Assembly: GCA_016719895.1 (NCBI GenBank)
Contig: JADJYG010000019.1
Coordinates: 1 to 64,000 of the forward strand
DNA: 64,000 nt
Reading direction: 5' to 3'
Origin: Saprospirales bacterium
GTDB lineage: Bacteria > Bacteroidota > Bacteroidia > Chitinophagales > Saprospiraceae
Below are positions 27,006-36,679 of this stretch, one piece after another. The notes below the pieces were generated by a model. That model had not been told where the DNA came from, searched no databases, and saw nothing but the letters and a program-made list of their open reading frames with translations. A program made the position numbers and the translations under genes. Position 1 is the first letter of the stretch, and the number at the start of each line of letters is the position of its first letter.

Positions 27006-28343
27006 TCAGGCGCCGGCCTTGCGCTCTTTTATTTGCCAACACAACAGCGCTGCAAAACCCAAAAAGCCGCCGCCCACCATGACGGCGGCCAGGCGGTTGT
27101 TGTCGAGCACGTGTTCCATGATCCATCCGAAAAACAAGGTGGCGATAATCTCCGGCAGCACGATAAAGAAGTTGAAAATGCCCATGTAAACCCCTAATTT
27201 TTGCTGGGGCAAGGTGGAAGCCAGCATGGCATACGGCATAGACAAAATACTGGCCCAGGCGATGCCGACGCCCGTCATGGACAACAGCAGCCAGTATTTA
27301 TTCGGGGCTATACCGACAAACAAAAGCCCTAGGGCGCCGAGGATCAGGCAAAGCATGTGGGTGTATTTGCGGCTGAACCGGTCTGCGATTTTTGGCAGCA
27401 AAAACGAAAAAGCAAAACAAACTGCCGAGTAGAACCCGAAACAGATGTTGCCCCAGGCCACGCCTTCGGCATACAAGGGCGAATCCGTATCCGGCGCTCC
27501 CAACACATCGCGGGCTACCGCCGGCGTAAAGTAAAACCACATAAGAAACAGGCCGGGCCAGGTAAAAAACTGAACCAGGGCAACCTGCCGCATGGTGGAC
27601 GGCATGGTAAAAATATTGGAAAACACTTCCCGGACACCATGCCAAAAGCCGGCAGTTTCCTGTTTCATCCGCTGAAACGCCTCCATATCGGGCGGCGGAT
27701 ATTCCCTGGTGGTCCGCACGGTATATAAAACCGCTGCGATATAACAAATCGCCCCGATGCTGAATACCGCCACCAGGTAGGGCGGTACGCCGCCCGCACT
27801 TTTGCCGCTGCCAAAAATGGCCAGGATTACCGTGGGTAAAACAGCCGCGATGACGTTTCCGATGCCGATGAACATGCTCTGCATGGTGTACCCCCGGTTG
27901 ATTTGTTCTTCCGGCAGCAAATCGCCCACAAAAGCCCTGAAGGGTTCCATACTGATATTGATACTGGCATCCAGTATCCACAACAACCCGGCGGCCATCC
28001 ACAAGGCCGAAGAATGCGGCATGAACAACAGCGCCACGGTGGCCAAAATAGCTCCGATAGTGAAGTAGGGCTTCCGGCGGCCCCAGCGGCCCCAGGTGCG
28101 GTCGCTCAGGTAACCGATAACCGGTTGAACGATCAGACCGGTCATCGGCGCCGCCAGCCACAGCAGCGGTATTTCATCGGGCTTGGCCCCGAGGTATTCA
28201 TAAATGGCGCTCATATTGCCCATTTGCATGCCCCACCCAACCTGGATGCCGAGAAAGCCAAAACTCATATTCCATATCTGCCAGTAGTGGAGGCGTGGTT
28301 TTTGCCAGGAAGCGCCATTAGCGCCTGATACTGCAACACTCAT
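27006..28343 (-). CDS. MFS transporter, sugar (SLC45-like) type
   Basis: A 12-segment inner-membrane transporter of 445 residues. The start region (IWNMSFGFLGIQVGWGMQMGN) and the first-loop motif (IGYLSDRTWGRWGRRKPYF) are typical of the glycoside/maltose-sucrose branch of the major facilitator superfamily. Its position upstream of the GH13 lipoprotein on the same strand suggests uptake of the glucose or maltose released by that enzyme. The substrate is an inference from context. Confidence 0.88.
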   Translation of the reverse strand: MSVAVSGANGASWQKPRLHYWQIWNMSFGFLGIQVGWGMQMGNMSAIYEYLGAKPDEIPLLWLAAPMTGLIVQPVIGYLSDRTWGRWGRRKPYFTIGAILATVALLFMPHSSALWMAAGLLWILDASINISMEPFRAFVGDLLPEEQINRGYTMQSMFIGIGNVIAAVLPTVILAIFGSGKSAGGVPPYLVAVFSIGAICYIAAVLYTVRTTREYPPPDMEAFQRMKQETAGFWHGVREVFSNIFTMPSTMRQVALVQFFTWPGLFLMWFYFTPAVARDVLGAPDTDSPLYAEGVAWGNICFGFYSAVCFAFSFLLPKIADRFSRKYTHMLCLILGALGLLFVGIAPNKYWLLLSMTGVGIAWASILSMPYAMLASTLPQQKLGVYMGIFNFFIVLPEIIATLFFGWIMEHVLDNNRLAAVMVGGGFLGFAALLCWQIKERKAGA

Positions 28344-28460
28344 GCGGATAGTTGTTTTGTTTGAAAAGAATCATTCGTTTTTTCACCCCGTAAAGAAATA
28401 AAATTCCCGACTGTTTGCCGGCAATATGAAAAAATAATGGGCGGAGAAAGGGCCGTCGAA

Positions 28461-28501
28461 AAAAAAATCCCCCTTTCAGATTTTCAATCTGAAAGGGGGA
28501 T
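28461..28501 (-). terminator. strong intrinsic terminator of the acidic-protein gene
   Basis: A 16-bp perfect stem (28467-28482 with 28486-28501) with a 3-nt loop, preceded on the plus strand by a run of A. Read on the minus strand it is a hairpin followed by a T-run. It lies ~60 bp past the stop codon at 28562. Confidence 0.9.
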
Positions 28502-28561
28502 GACCCGGGCAGGCAAACGCGCCGGCGTGGCTGCGCGCCGGTCCGGACTGGCCCTGTGGGG

Positions 28562-28969
28562 TTAAAAATCCGAATCGTCTGGAATATCGTCGGGCTCATC
28601 GTCATCGCGCCGGCGGGTGACGATGATATGGTCATCTTCATCGGAGGCGCCTTCCGAAATTTCTTCGTCGTCCTCCCCTTCGCCATCGAATTCGCTATCT
28701 ACTTCGATATCGGCAAAATCTTCGCGCAACACGCCATCCTCGTCATAGTCTTCGTCCTCCTTGACCAGGCGCTTAGCTTCCTGAATGGTCATTCGAATGA
28801 GGTAGTATACATCCTCCGTTTCGAACGGAAGCGCAGAGACTTTTTTTCCTTCCTGGTTGGTGTATTGCAGCAGGAAAGGCGCAAATCCGGTAGGATAGCG
28901 CATCTTTACCAAGCGGATAATATCTTCCGGCAGAGTATCGTAATCTTTGACAACACGTTTCTTGGCCAA
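28562..28969 (-). CDS. conserved acidic protein of unknown function (TTG start)
   Basis: A 135-residue protein. Residues 1-75 are conserved-looking (KRVVKDYDTLPEDIIRLVKM, VSALPFETEDVYYLIRMTIQ); the rest is strongly acidic and probably disordered (Asp/Glu runs), ending IIVTRRRDDDEPDDIPDDSDF. I recall similar proteins across Bacteroidota, some mislabelled DNA primase. There is no ATG in frame near the start; the family N-terminus (MAKK-like) points to TTG 28969. It has its own promoter and terminator and appears to be monocistronic. Function unknown. Confidence 0.75.
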   Translation of the reverse strand: MAKKRVVKDYDTLPEDIIRLVKMRYPTGFAPFLLQYTNQEGKKVSALPFETEDVYYLIRMTIQEAKRLVKEDEDYDEDGVLREDFADIEVDSEFDGEGEDDEEISEGASDEDDHIIVTRRRDDDEPDDIPDDSDF

Positions 28970-29057
28970 GGCTGGTACAGCTATTTGTTTTGAAATGAGC
29001 ACAACGGACAACAAGCCCTTGAGGATAAAGCCGAATGCGCCAGGTTCTGTTTACGGG

Positions 29058-29090
29058 CAAATTTAAACGAATGGGGTTTGAATCGGCAAA
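29058..29090 (-). promoter_or_regulatory. promoter of the acidic-protein gene
   Basis: On the minus strand, TTTG (29087-29090) and TAAATTTG (29058-29065) are 21 bp apart, a full match to the Bacteroidota promoter. Transcription would begin near 29051, leaving a leader of about 80 nt before the TTG start at 28969. Confidence 0.75.
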
Positions 29091-29181
29091 AATTTTGGGG
29101 CGGAATTTCAGCGGTGGTTGGAATTCGCTTGCAGCGCCCTGTCCTGGCCTTCCGGGCCCCGGCGAAATACGTCAAAATGGC

Positions 29182-31295
29182 TCATTGTTTTTCCCGGATT
29201 TCCACGATCTCTACCCGGCGTTCGCGGGCGGCATCCGGGTGGTACACGGAGTTCCGCAAGTCGCGCAGGTCGTCGCTGATGCCGGACCGTACGGTAGTCT
29301 CGCCGAAGCTGGCTTCCAGCACCTGAAGCTGGCCCGTATCGAAGTACATTTTCAAGACACCGTTTTCAAACCGCTCAAAGTGGTTGCGCACGCTGCTGAT
29401 CCGGCGTTTGCCCAAGGCCAGGTTATAATCGCTTTCGGCGCGCGGGCTCGTGAATCCCTTAATGATTACCTGCACCGTTTCGCCTTTTTGCAGCCTGCCC
29501 AACAGGACCTCGCATAATTGGTCGAGCCGTTCGTAGCCGCGGCGCACCTCCTGTTCAAAAAAATCATCGATCAAATCTTCGGCCGTTTCGCGTTTACTGC
29601 CGCTCAGGCCTGCGGCAAACTGCTCTCGGTATTCCGCCTGCCGCTCCAGGTAAACGCTTACCGTTTCGACATAACTCTTCCGCGTATGCACCCGGCGCGT
29701 GCGCTGGTCGGGCTCATCGTTGTCAAAATACAGCGGAAGTCCGATAAATTCGGTCAGTTCCGGCACGGGCGCCGGGTCGCGTTCCTGCAGCTGCTCCACC
29801 GGGATCAAAGGGCGCTCCACGGGCCGCCTGGGCGTAGGCAGCGGGACCTGTGCCAGCGGCGGTTCCGGCGCCGGGTCTTGCGGGTAGCGCACCTGGAAAA
29901 TATCGTTGCAACACGCCTTGTTCACCTCGTCGAGATACAGAGAGCCCGGCCGGTTGCTACTCAGAAAGCCGCTTTTGCCATCTGGTTGAAGGATAAAATA
30001 TATATCGTTATAACTAGAATTCAGTCCAGCCCCAGCGTTTTCAGGCGCCCCGAAAGCGGTTTGTTTCATTTTGGATTGGAAGATATCGTAGCCGCCAAAC
30101 CCTGGCCGGCCATCCGAACTAAAATACAGCACCCGCGAAGGCTCGTGAAAAAAGGGGGTGATCTCGTTCGCCGGCGTGTTGATCGCCCCGGCATTCACCG
30201 GCACTTCGTCAAAACGCGGCAAACGCAGCGGCTTGCGGCTGTTTACCGGCACATTACACGGACAAAACCAGATGGTGTCCAAGGGCATATACCAAATATC
30301 CAACCCTCCGCTCCCGCCAGGGCGGTCGCTGGCGAACCAAAGGTTAAGCTGCTGCGATAACGTATCGAAACCAATGGAAGGCTGGGTAGTGGTATAACCG
30401 GCCAGGTTGACGGGCTCCGGAAGGCGGACCGGGTCGCCCCAACGCTTCCGGATATCCTGAACGGTCAGCCACAGCTCGCAACGGATGTCCGAAGCATTTA
30501 TATTTTTACAAAGTGTGATAAATAAAAAATGCCCGCCGGCAGTGAACGCCGTATGGGCTATGTGGGCAGTATCGGTAGATGGAAAAACCCGCGAGGCCTC
30601 GCGCGCGCGGCCGTTGCGAAGGGAATACATGACCTTGGTCGAAGCTTGCTTTTCGGGCGGCGCTTGTCCCGTCGCTGATCAAACCGGTAGGAGGAAAAAT
30701 ACAGGGTATCGCCGGCCACAAACGGCGCAAAATCGCTGTATGGGCTATTAATACCCTTGCCCGCATTCACAACTTCCACGCCGGAACTGTCCCGCAGGTT
30801 TTGGCGTGCCCACTGACAGGCTGCCAACTCCACGCGGGCTGGATCCGCATAGGCGCCACCGGCAAACTGCGTCAGGTAGCGTTCAAAGTATGCAGCGGCC
30901 GCTTCATACCGGCCCTGGTTTTTCAACACCTCCCCCAGGCGATAGCACAACAAAGAGTCCGTGCGTTTGGGATTGCCCAGTGCCTCTAACTGGCGGTATA
31001 TTTTTTCCGCCAGGGGGAAGGCATTCAGCAGGCGGGCGCATTCCGCGTATTTCCACATCAACGCCGCATCGCCGGGCTTGCGCCGCATGGCCATGTCGTA
31101 GTACTGAATGGCTGCACCATAATCTTTATACTCAAAAGCCTTGTCGCCGGCGCGTACATAAGAGCGGCGCGATTGGCCGTCAACCGGGTTACACACGACA
31201 CCCAAGCTAAAAATCAGCAGGAGCGCAGCGCGGAAATACGGCAGGGATTTATTTTTCCCCAAGGCGAAAAAATGGTTGCGGAGGATTAGAAACAT
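29182..31295 (-). pseudogene. TPR-PD40-OmpA protein (PorE-like, T9SS-associated), frameshifted
   Basis: Two overlapping minus-strand frames (30558-31295 and 29182-~30640) make up one protein. The first has a signal peptide (ending VDGQSRRSYV), TPR-like repeats (AFEYKDYGAAIQYYDMAMRR, AAAYFERYLTQF) and the start of a PD40 propeller (VAGDTLYFSSYRFDQ). The second continues the propeller (LWFASDRPGGSGGLDIWYM, FSSDGRPGFGGYDIFQSK) and ends in an OmpA-like peptidoglycan-binding domain (VIIKGFTSPRAESDYNLALGKRRI). The break lies at about 30640-30649, at a GCAAGCTTCG sequence, and a one-base gain or two-base loss would restore frame. Both halves look well conserved, so a consensus error is as likely as a real mutation. 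With the PorP gene upstream it forms the usual PorP-OmpA pair linked to type IX secretion. Confidence 0.8.
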
Positions 31296-31326
31296 GCGTC
31301 GATCGTATTTTCGGGTGATCAGATCG

Positions 31327-32322
31327 TTAAAATACAGGACAGGATTTGAACGCTTTTACTGGCGGAGCCGGTACGGACCGGTATACCACTGCCATTTCAA
31401 AACCTCCCCGGCCAGTGGTCGCCGACTCAAACGGGGAGATATTCCAGTCATAACTCAGGCCAAGCGTCCAGTCGCCAAATTCATACTGAAGCGCCGGAGT
31501 TATAGCGTCGCCCAGGCGCGTTGCCAGGGTGAACTGCAGGGCGGTCTCCTCCGGGTTCAGCCATATACGGGCGCCGCCGCCAACCAGGATTTCCCGCGCT
31601 GACTGCATCTGCTGCGCTCCTGCAAAAACGACCAAATCCAGAAATTGGTTTACTTGCAGGTAAGAATTTGCGTTACCGGCCAGGCGAAGCGGCAAGCGCG
31701 CAGCGCTGTTCTCGTCAAAATGTATACCTGGCCGGTTCAGGTGAAATACTCCGACGCCGGCGACTACCCGGGTACGGGTTCCCGGCGCTTTCAGGCGCCA
31801 GTTCAGGCCGGCGGAAAAGGTGGGCTTCAGACCGGTTGTACGGTTGAACGATTCCCTGGCAGGCAATCCCGGGTCGAAGACCTCTCCTGTCCACTGATTT
31901 TTAAATTTAAGGCCGGAAATATCAAACCTGCGCTGAACGATTCCCAGCCCGAACCCTGCCGACAAGGTATTCCACTCGTCGATCTGGTGTGCCACACTAC
32001 CCGCCAACCCGATCTGTGTCCAACTGAGCCCGGCATCGCCGGCTTTGTCGTGCTGCACCAGCAAACCGGTGCCAACGGCATTCGAACCAAACTCCAGCAG
32101 CTTCCGGTCGACCCCAAGGGCAAACGTTTGGTACGATACTGGTACGCTGGTCCATTGACCGCGGTATATAGCCATCGCCCGCAGGTCGCCTTGAAAAGCG
32201 CCGGCCTGGGCCGGGCTGTAGTGCATCGGATTGTGGTAAAACTGTGTGTAATGGAGGTCCTGCGCCACTGCACGCACGGCAAGGCCCAATAAAATCAGTA
32301 CGACAAGGCGGATATGCTTCAT
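31327..32322 (-). CDS. PorP/SprF family type IX secretion membrane protein
   Basis: An outer-membrane beta-barrel protein of the PorP/SprF family. It starts with a signal peptide (MKHIRLVVLILLGLAVRAVAQ) followed by the family opener DLHYTQFYHNPMHYSPAQAG and YRGQWTSVPVSYQTFALG; the C-terminus has YEFGDWTLGLSYDWN barrel strands. I chose ATG 32322 over 32409 because of the signal peptide. The 331 residues are normal. It is the first gene of a two-gene unit with the OmpA protein (31-bp gap). Members often serve a specific secreted adhesin, but none is adjacent here. Confidence 0.93.
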   Translation of the reverse strand: MKHIRLVVLILLGLAVRAVAQDLHYTQFYHNPMHYSPAQAGAFQGDLRAMAIYRGQWTSVPVSYQTFALGVDRKLLEFGSNAVGTGLLVQHDKAGDAGLSWTQIGLAGSVAHQIDEWNTLSAGFGLGIVQRRFDISGLKFKNQWTGEVFDPGLPARESFNRTTGLKPTFSAGLNWRLKAPGTRTRVVAGVGVFHLNRPGIHFDENSAARLPLRLAGNANSYLQVNQFLDLVVFAGAQQMQSAREILVGGGARIWLNPEETALQFTLATRLGDAITPALQYEFGDWTLGLSYDWNISPFESATTGRGGFEMAVVYRSVPAPPVKAFKSCPVF

Positions 32323-32433
32323 GGAACAAGGGAGTTGATGGATTGGCCAGAGGTAAAGGTAAAGAAGTATTTTTGCCCGAATCCGCTGCCTGCGTGAAAA
32401 TGCCGGCATTTGACACGTGTAAAATACTCAAAT

Positions 32434-33144
32434 ATGTTGATCGAAGTTTGCGCTTCCAATATCCAATCCGCCCTGGCGGCCCAAGGGGCAGGCGCCCATC
32501 GTATCGAATTGTGTACCGCCCTGGATGGCGGCGGCCTGACGCCGTCTGCCGGGCTCCTGCGCGAAGTACTCCGGCGCCTGCGTATCGGGGTGCATGTACT
32601 GATCCGGCCCCGGGAGGGCAATTTTTGCTATGACGATGCCGAAATGCAGATCATGCTCGACGATATCCGCATTTGTCGCCAAACCGGCGCCCACGGCGTG
32701 GTGATCGGCGCGCTCGACACAGCCGGCCGCATCGATATTCCCAAAATGCAGGCTATGTTGGAAGCTGCCGCCGGGCTGGACGTCACCTGCCACCGGGCAT
32801 TCGATTACACGGCCGATCCGCTGGAAGCGCTCGAAACCCTGATTGACCTGGGTTTCAAGCGCGTCTTAAGCTCGGGTCAGGCCGTCAGCGCCTATGAAGG
32901 CCGGTTTGTATTGCAAAAAATGGTGGAACGGGCAGCCGGCCGGATTATCGTCATGCCCGGCGCCGGGCTCTCTGCGCGCAACATCCGGGAAGTGGCAGGC
33001 ACAACAGGCGCCCTCGAGTTTCACCTCACCGGCCGGAAAAAAATCGTGCAACCCCATCCGGGCGGCGAAATTCCGGGCCTGGAGTGGTGGTACTGGGAAA
33101 GCCGGGAAGAAATCCTGCGGGAAGCCATGGCGGCCCTGGCCTGA
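32434..33144 (+). CDS. cutC: copper homeostasis protein CutC family
   Basis: A cytosolic TIM-barrel protein of the CutC family, historically tied to copper tolerance though its activity is unsettled. It opens with MLIEVCASNIQSALAAQGAG, then AHRIELCTALDGGGLTPSAG, VLIRPREGNFCYDD and VTCHRAFDYTADPLEALE, all family blocks. The 236 residues match. I chose ATG 32434 rather than the TTG at 32410. Confidence 0.93.
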   Translation: MLIEVCASNIQSALAAQGAGAHRIELCTALDGGGLTPSAGLLREVLRRLRIGVHVLIRPREGNFCYDDAEMQIMLDDIRICRQTGAHGVVIGALDTAGRIDIPKMQAMLEAAAGLDVTCHRAFDYTADPLEALETLIDLGFKRVLSSGQAVSAYEGRFVLQKMVERAAGRIIVMPGAGLSARNIREVAGTTGALEFHLTGRKKIVQPHPGGEIPGLEWWYWESREEILREAMAALA

Positions 33145-33152
33145 ACAGCCGT

Positions 33153-34496
33153 TTACCAAACATATCCGCTCAATACGAAGGCAACCACCAATGCGAAAAC
33201 GTATCGGGCAAACCAAGACCGGTCCAGCCAATCGGCCGTCCGCACGCCCAGCCTTTTTTCCAAAAACCAGATCAGGCCGATTTTTTCCAGCATGAAGGCC
33301 ACAACGGCCGACCATGCCAGGCCCGGCAGCCCCCAACCGTAAACGAAGCAAAAGCCCAATACGACTTTAACCGCCAGTTCGAGCAGGCCTATGGCAAGAA
33401 TTGCCCGGGGCCGGCTATTCGCCAACACAATGGCATTGGGCAACAACACCCGGCTGCAGGTCAGTAACAAATAAATATTGAACAGCGGAGCGCTGGCGCT
33501 GAAAGCAGGGTTAAAAAGCCAGGGGAATAGCGGCCTGGAAACAAACATCAATACGGCCGAAGCAGGGAATACCAGGTGAAACAGTCGAAGCGTTCTGGCC
33601 TTCAACTCGGCCATCCCGGCCGCAGGGTCCGCCGCAATACGCGCCACCATAGCCGTGCCCAGGGCAGTAGCCAGGGCGGTAACCAGCGGAAACTCGCGCG
33701 AGCCATACCGAAATACCGCAAAAATGGCCTCGTCGCGGTAATACCAACCCACCAGCCAACTATCGAACAACAGGACAAGATTGCCCACCAGCAGGTTGAG
33801 GATCAATGGCGTGGAAAAATGCAGGTATTGCCGGATGAGCCCGGGTCGCCATTGCCTGACCCCCGATAATACCGCCAGCCAGACAGCCCATATGCACCGC
33901 AAAGCGCCCAATCCGGCGAGTGCCATAAGCCCGCCTTCCAGCCCAAACCCCGCGTATACCGGAAGTGCAAGCGCCAGGATATACAACCCGAACGACGCCA
34001 CCCCCCATACGGTCAGCCCTACCGGTTTTTCGCCAAGCAGGTACACGTACTCCACCGGTAAAGTAGCCAGGTGAAAAAACAAGTACAGGCAATACCAACC
34101 CAGGCCTGGAATTTGCGCCAAGCCGGTCAGCGCAGGCACAACTCCCGCTTTCGCCAACCACAATACGGATACTATGCCAAGGGCGATGGCGCTGAATAAA
34201 ACAAACGTATTGAACAGAAAAACACTGCGCTCAGCCTCCTGCAAGCGCGCATATACCGGTGGTATAGCCTGCAACAAGCCGTTCGCCCAAAAAAAAGCGG
34301 CTGTCGAGCCGATGTACAACAGAGCCTCGTAAGCGCCAATCTCCGCCATGCGCAAACCGCTCCGGGCAAGCAGGATGCTGGTGAGGATCACCGAACCCAG
34401 GCGCAGAAGCTGGTACGCTTGCATGGCCTGGGTTGTAGAGAGCAGGCCGGTGGCCGTAGTGGCTAGATAACGGATGGCTTGAAGTGGATTGAACAT
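33153..34496 (-). CDS. polysaccharide flippase-like (Wzx/MATE superfamily) membrane protein
   Basis: A 447-residue protein with about 12 hydrophobic segments in the MOP-superfamily layout (N-terminal LLRLGSVILTSILLARSG, GAYEALLYIGSTAAFFWANG). Such proteins flip lipid-linked oligosaccharides across the inner membrane. No polysaccharide cluster surrounds it, so the cargo is unknown. It ends 9 bp from the convergent cutC stop. Confidence 0.85.
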   Translation of the reverse strand: MFNPLQAIRYLATTATGLLSTTQAMQAYQLLRLGSVILTSILLARSGLRMAEIGAYEALLYIGSTAAFFWANGLLQAIPPVYARLQEAERSVFLFNTFVLFSAIALGIVSVLWLAKAGVVPALTGLAQIPGLGWYCLYLFFHLATLPVEYVYLLGEKPVGLTVWGVASFGLYILALALPVYAGFGLEGGLMALAGLGALRCIWAVWLAVLSGVRQWRPGLIRQYLHFSTPLILNLLVGNLVLLFDSWLVGWYYRDEAIFAVFRYGSREFPLVTALATALGTAMVARIAADPAAGMAELKARTLRLFHLVFPASAVLMFVSRPLFPWLFNPAFSASAPLFNIYLLLTCSRVLLPNAIVLANSRPRAILAIGLLELAVKVVLGFCFVYGWGLPGLAWSAVVAFMLEKIGLIWFLEKRLGVRTADWLDRSWFARYVFALVVAFVLSGYVW

Positions 34497-34566
34497 CCGG
34501 CGCCGGCGCCGGACGGCGCAAAAATAGGTTTTGCACTTCGATTACGGCGCAGGGTTGGCTGCAAAA

Positions 34567-35149
34567 TCAAATTTGCGCCAGCAACCGTTCTTTCAACTTT
34601 TGAAACTCCTCGGCGGTGATCACGCCTTCGTCGCGCAATTCGGCGAAGCTTGCGCAGTTTGTCGATGCTGGCATCGGTGTCGGGTTGCCCGGGCGCTTGT
34701 TCCTGGCGGAGCGCATCCGCTACGTCCTTTCCGGTTTCGATCTCTTCTTCGTATTCCTTCCGCGCACTCGTCAAATCGAGGTCCGTCAAACTGCCACCCC
34801 GCTGAAAATGGTTGGTCACCACCTTGCCCAGGGCATAGGTGGAAGCGCCCGATAGCGCCGGCATACTCAATTCGCCGATAACGGTGCCTACTCCAGGGAT
34901 CGCTTTGACCAGGCTCGCGCCCAAGCGCGCCATACCGCTCCCCACCAGGGTAGAAACGATCGTTTTGCCCAGCGCGTCCAGGAACCGGACGTTGTATAGC
35001 TTGGATAATTGGCGCAACATATTTAACTGCACCGCACTCACGGCCAGCAAATCGGCGCCGGGGAAAGGTACAAGCGCGGCGCCCATGGAAAAGCCGACGT
35101 GATTTTTAATAATCTCGTTGGCCTTGGGGTGCTTTTCCGAGTGTTGCAT
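34567..35149 (-). CDS. DUF697/EcsC-like protein with C-terminal SHOCT domain (frameshifted near 34650)
   Basis: The N-terminal ~115 residues (ANEIIKNHVGFSMGAALVPF, PGADLLAVSAVQLNMLRQL, IPGVGTVIGELSMPALSGAS) match the DUF697-like group, with two glycine-rich hydrophobic stretches. The frame as read runs on into basic noise to 34463 and into the flippase gene. One base less near 34650 gives instead ELRDEGVITAEEF and QKLKERLLAQI, a textbook SHOCT domain ending at the TGA at 34567. The break is again at CGAAGCTTGC (34644-34653). I set the start at ATG 35149 (MQHSEKHPK); 35245 is an alternative. Role unknown; perhaps membrane-associated. Confidence 0.7.
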
Positions 35150-35440
35150 AGTCTTAGCGTTGGTGTGGAGGGCTTTTTCCTGGTGGATCAATTCCCAAAG
35201 CGTGTACAGAAACGAAATGTTGCGCGTGTAGAGGTTTTGGATCATTCGTGTTGAAAATTTCAGGTGCAATAATGCAGGCCGTAAGCGCCCTCCTGCCGTT
35301 TTAAACGACAAGCCAAAACAAATATACGATCAATGCAGGCAAAAAGCCATTTTTAACCAACCGGGCCAACCAGTTTGCCGCCATATACCTGGCATCAGGC
35401 AAGAAAAACGAAGCTGCCGGCCACTTGAAAAAAGCCTCGG

Positions 35441-36442
35441 CTACCGGCTCAAAAAATCCGGAGTTGGTTGCCCTGCAAAACCAGCTGCGGTAAGGCGCGC
35501 TTTTTTTTCGGCGTGCGCCACGGCAGCTTCGCGCACCCAGGCGCCGTCTTCCCAGGCCTTCACCCGGGCGCGCAGCCGTTGTTGGTTGCAGGGGCCGTTT
35601 CCGTTGACGACTTTCCAAAATTCTTCCCAATCGATCGGGCCGAAATCGTAATGGCCGCGCCCGGCATTCCATTTCAGCTGAGGATCCGGGATGCTCAAAC
35701 CAAGTACTTTGACCTGTTCGGCAATCATGTCGATAAAACGTTGCCGGAGTTCGTCGTTGCTGAAGCGTTTGATTTTCCAGCGCATACTCTGGGCAGAATG
35801 CACCGAATCGTTGTCTGAAGGGCCAAACATCATCACCGATGGCCAGTACCAGCGGTTGATGGCGTCCTGTGCCATGGCGCGTTGTTCTGGCGCGCCTTTG
35901 GACAGCACGAGCAGGATCTCGAAGCCCTGGCGCTGATGAAAGCTCTCTTCCTTGCAAATGCGCACCATAGCGCGGGCATAAGGGCCATAGGAACAGCGGC
36001 ACAGCGGAATCTGGTTGAGGATCGCGGCGCCGTCCACCAGCCAGCCGATGGCGCCGATATCTGCCCAGTTGAGCGTAGGGTAATTAAAAATCGAGGAATA
36101 TTTTGCCTTGCCGCTGTGCAACTCCTCCACCATCGTGCCGCGGTCCACGCCAAGCGTTTCGGCGGCCGAATAGAGGTACAAGCCGTGGCCTGCCTCATCC
36201 TGTACTTTAGCCAGCAGGATGGCTTTGCGCTTCAACGACGGGGCCCGGGTAATCCAGTTGCCCTCCGGCAACATCCCTACGATTTCACTGTGCGCATGCT
36301 GGCCGATCTGCCGGATCAGCGTTTTACGGTATGCCTCCGGCATCCAATCTTTTGGTTCGATGCGCCCTTCTGCGTCGATCTTTGCCTGAAATTGGGCCTC
36401 CAGAGAATGTTGTGCGACAGAATGCGCTCCGGTGTTGGACAT
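35441..36442 (-). CDS. paaA: 1,2-phenylacetyl-CoA epoxidase catalytic subunit PaaA
   Basis: The di-iron catalytic subunit that epoxidises phenylacetyl-CoA. The ferritin-like metal sites are visible: LAKVQDEAGHGLYLYSAAE (E..H) and ICKEESFHQRQGFEIL (E..H). Other blocks include RIEPKDWMPEAYRKTLIRQI at the start and DPQLKWNAGRGHYDFGPIDW near the C-terminus. The 333 residues match PaaA. The usual downstream paaBCDE genes are missing: the next gene on this strand is the unrelated DUF697 protein. A GAACTTTGCC element ~32-41 bp upstream may be its -7 region. Confidence 0.93.
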   Translation of the reverse strand: MSNTGAHSVAQHSLEAQFQAKIDAEGRIEPKDWMPEAYRKTLIRQIGQHAHSEIVGMLPEGNWITRAPSLKRKAILLAKVQDEAGHGLYLYSAAETLGVDRGTMVEELHSGKAKYSSIFNYPTLNWADIGAIGWLVDGAAILNQIPLCRCSYGPYARAMVRICKEESFHQRQGFEILLVLSKGAPEQRAMAQDAINRWYWPSVMMFGPSDNDSVHSAQSMRWKIKRFSNDELRQRFIDMIAEQVKVLGLSIPDPQLKWNAGRGHYDFGPIDWEEFWKVVNGNGPCNQQRLRARVKAWEDGAWVREAAVAHAEKKARLTAAGFAGQPTPDFLSR

Positions 36443-36679
36443 AACAAAGATTTTATTTTGGCGTTAGGCTGGGGCAAAGTTCGGATTTTCTACCGGGAAG
36501 CGGGCAACTAATCCGTTTTTTAGCGCCGGCAAAAAGAACAAGCGTGCGGCGCGGATGGTTGCAGGTAAAAAAAATCCGGTGCGGGAGCGCCGCATTTAAC
36601 CGGCAGCGGCCGTTTTGGTAACACTTTGCAAAAGAGGAGGGTATCTTGAAATCTCCCTGCATATTTTCAAACAAATAAC

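Noticed and set aside
26710..27126. 138-codon minus-strand frame overlapping the GlsB-like gene
   Set aside because: The 83-residue GlsB/YeaQ frame carries the conserved membrane segments; the longer frame is noise.
35301..36002. 233-codon minus-strand frame overlapping paaA
   Set aside because: paaA is full length with intact di-iron motifs; this is an alternative-frame shadow.
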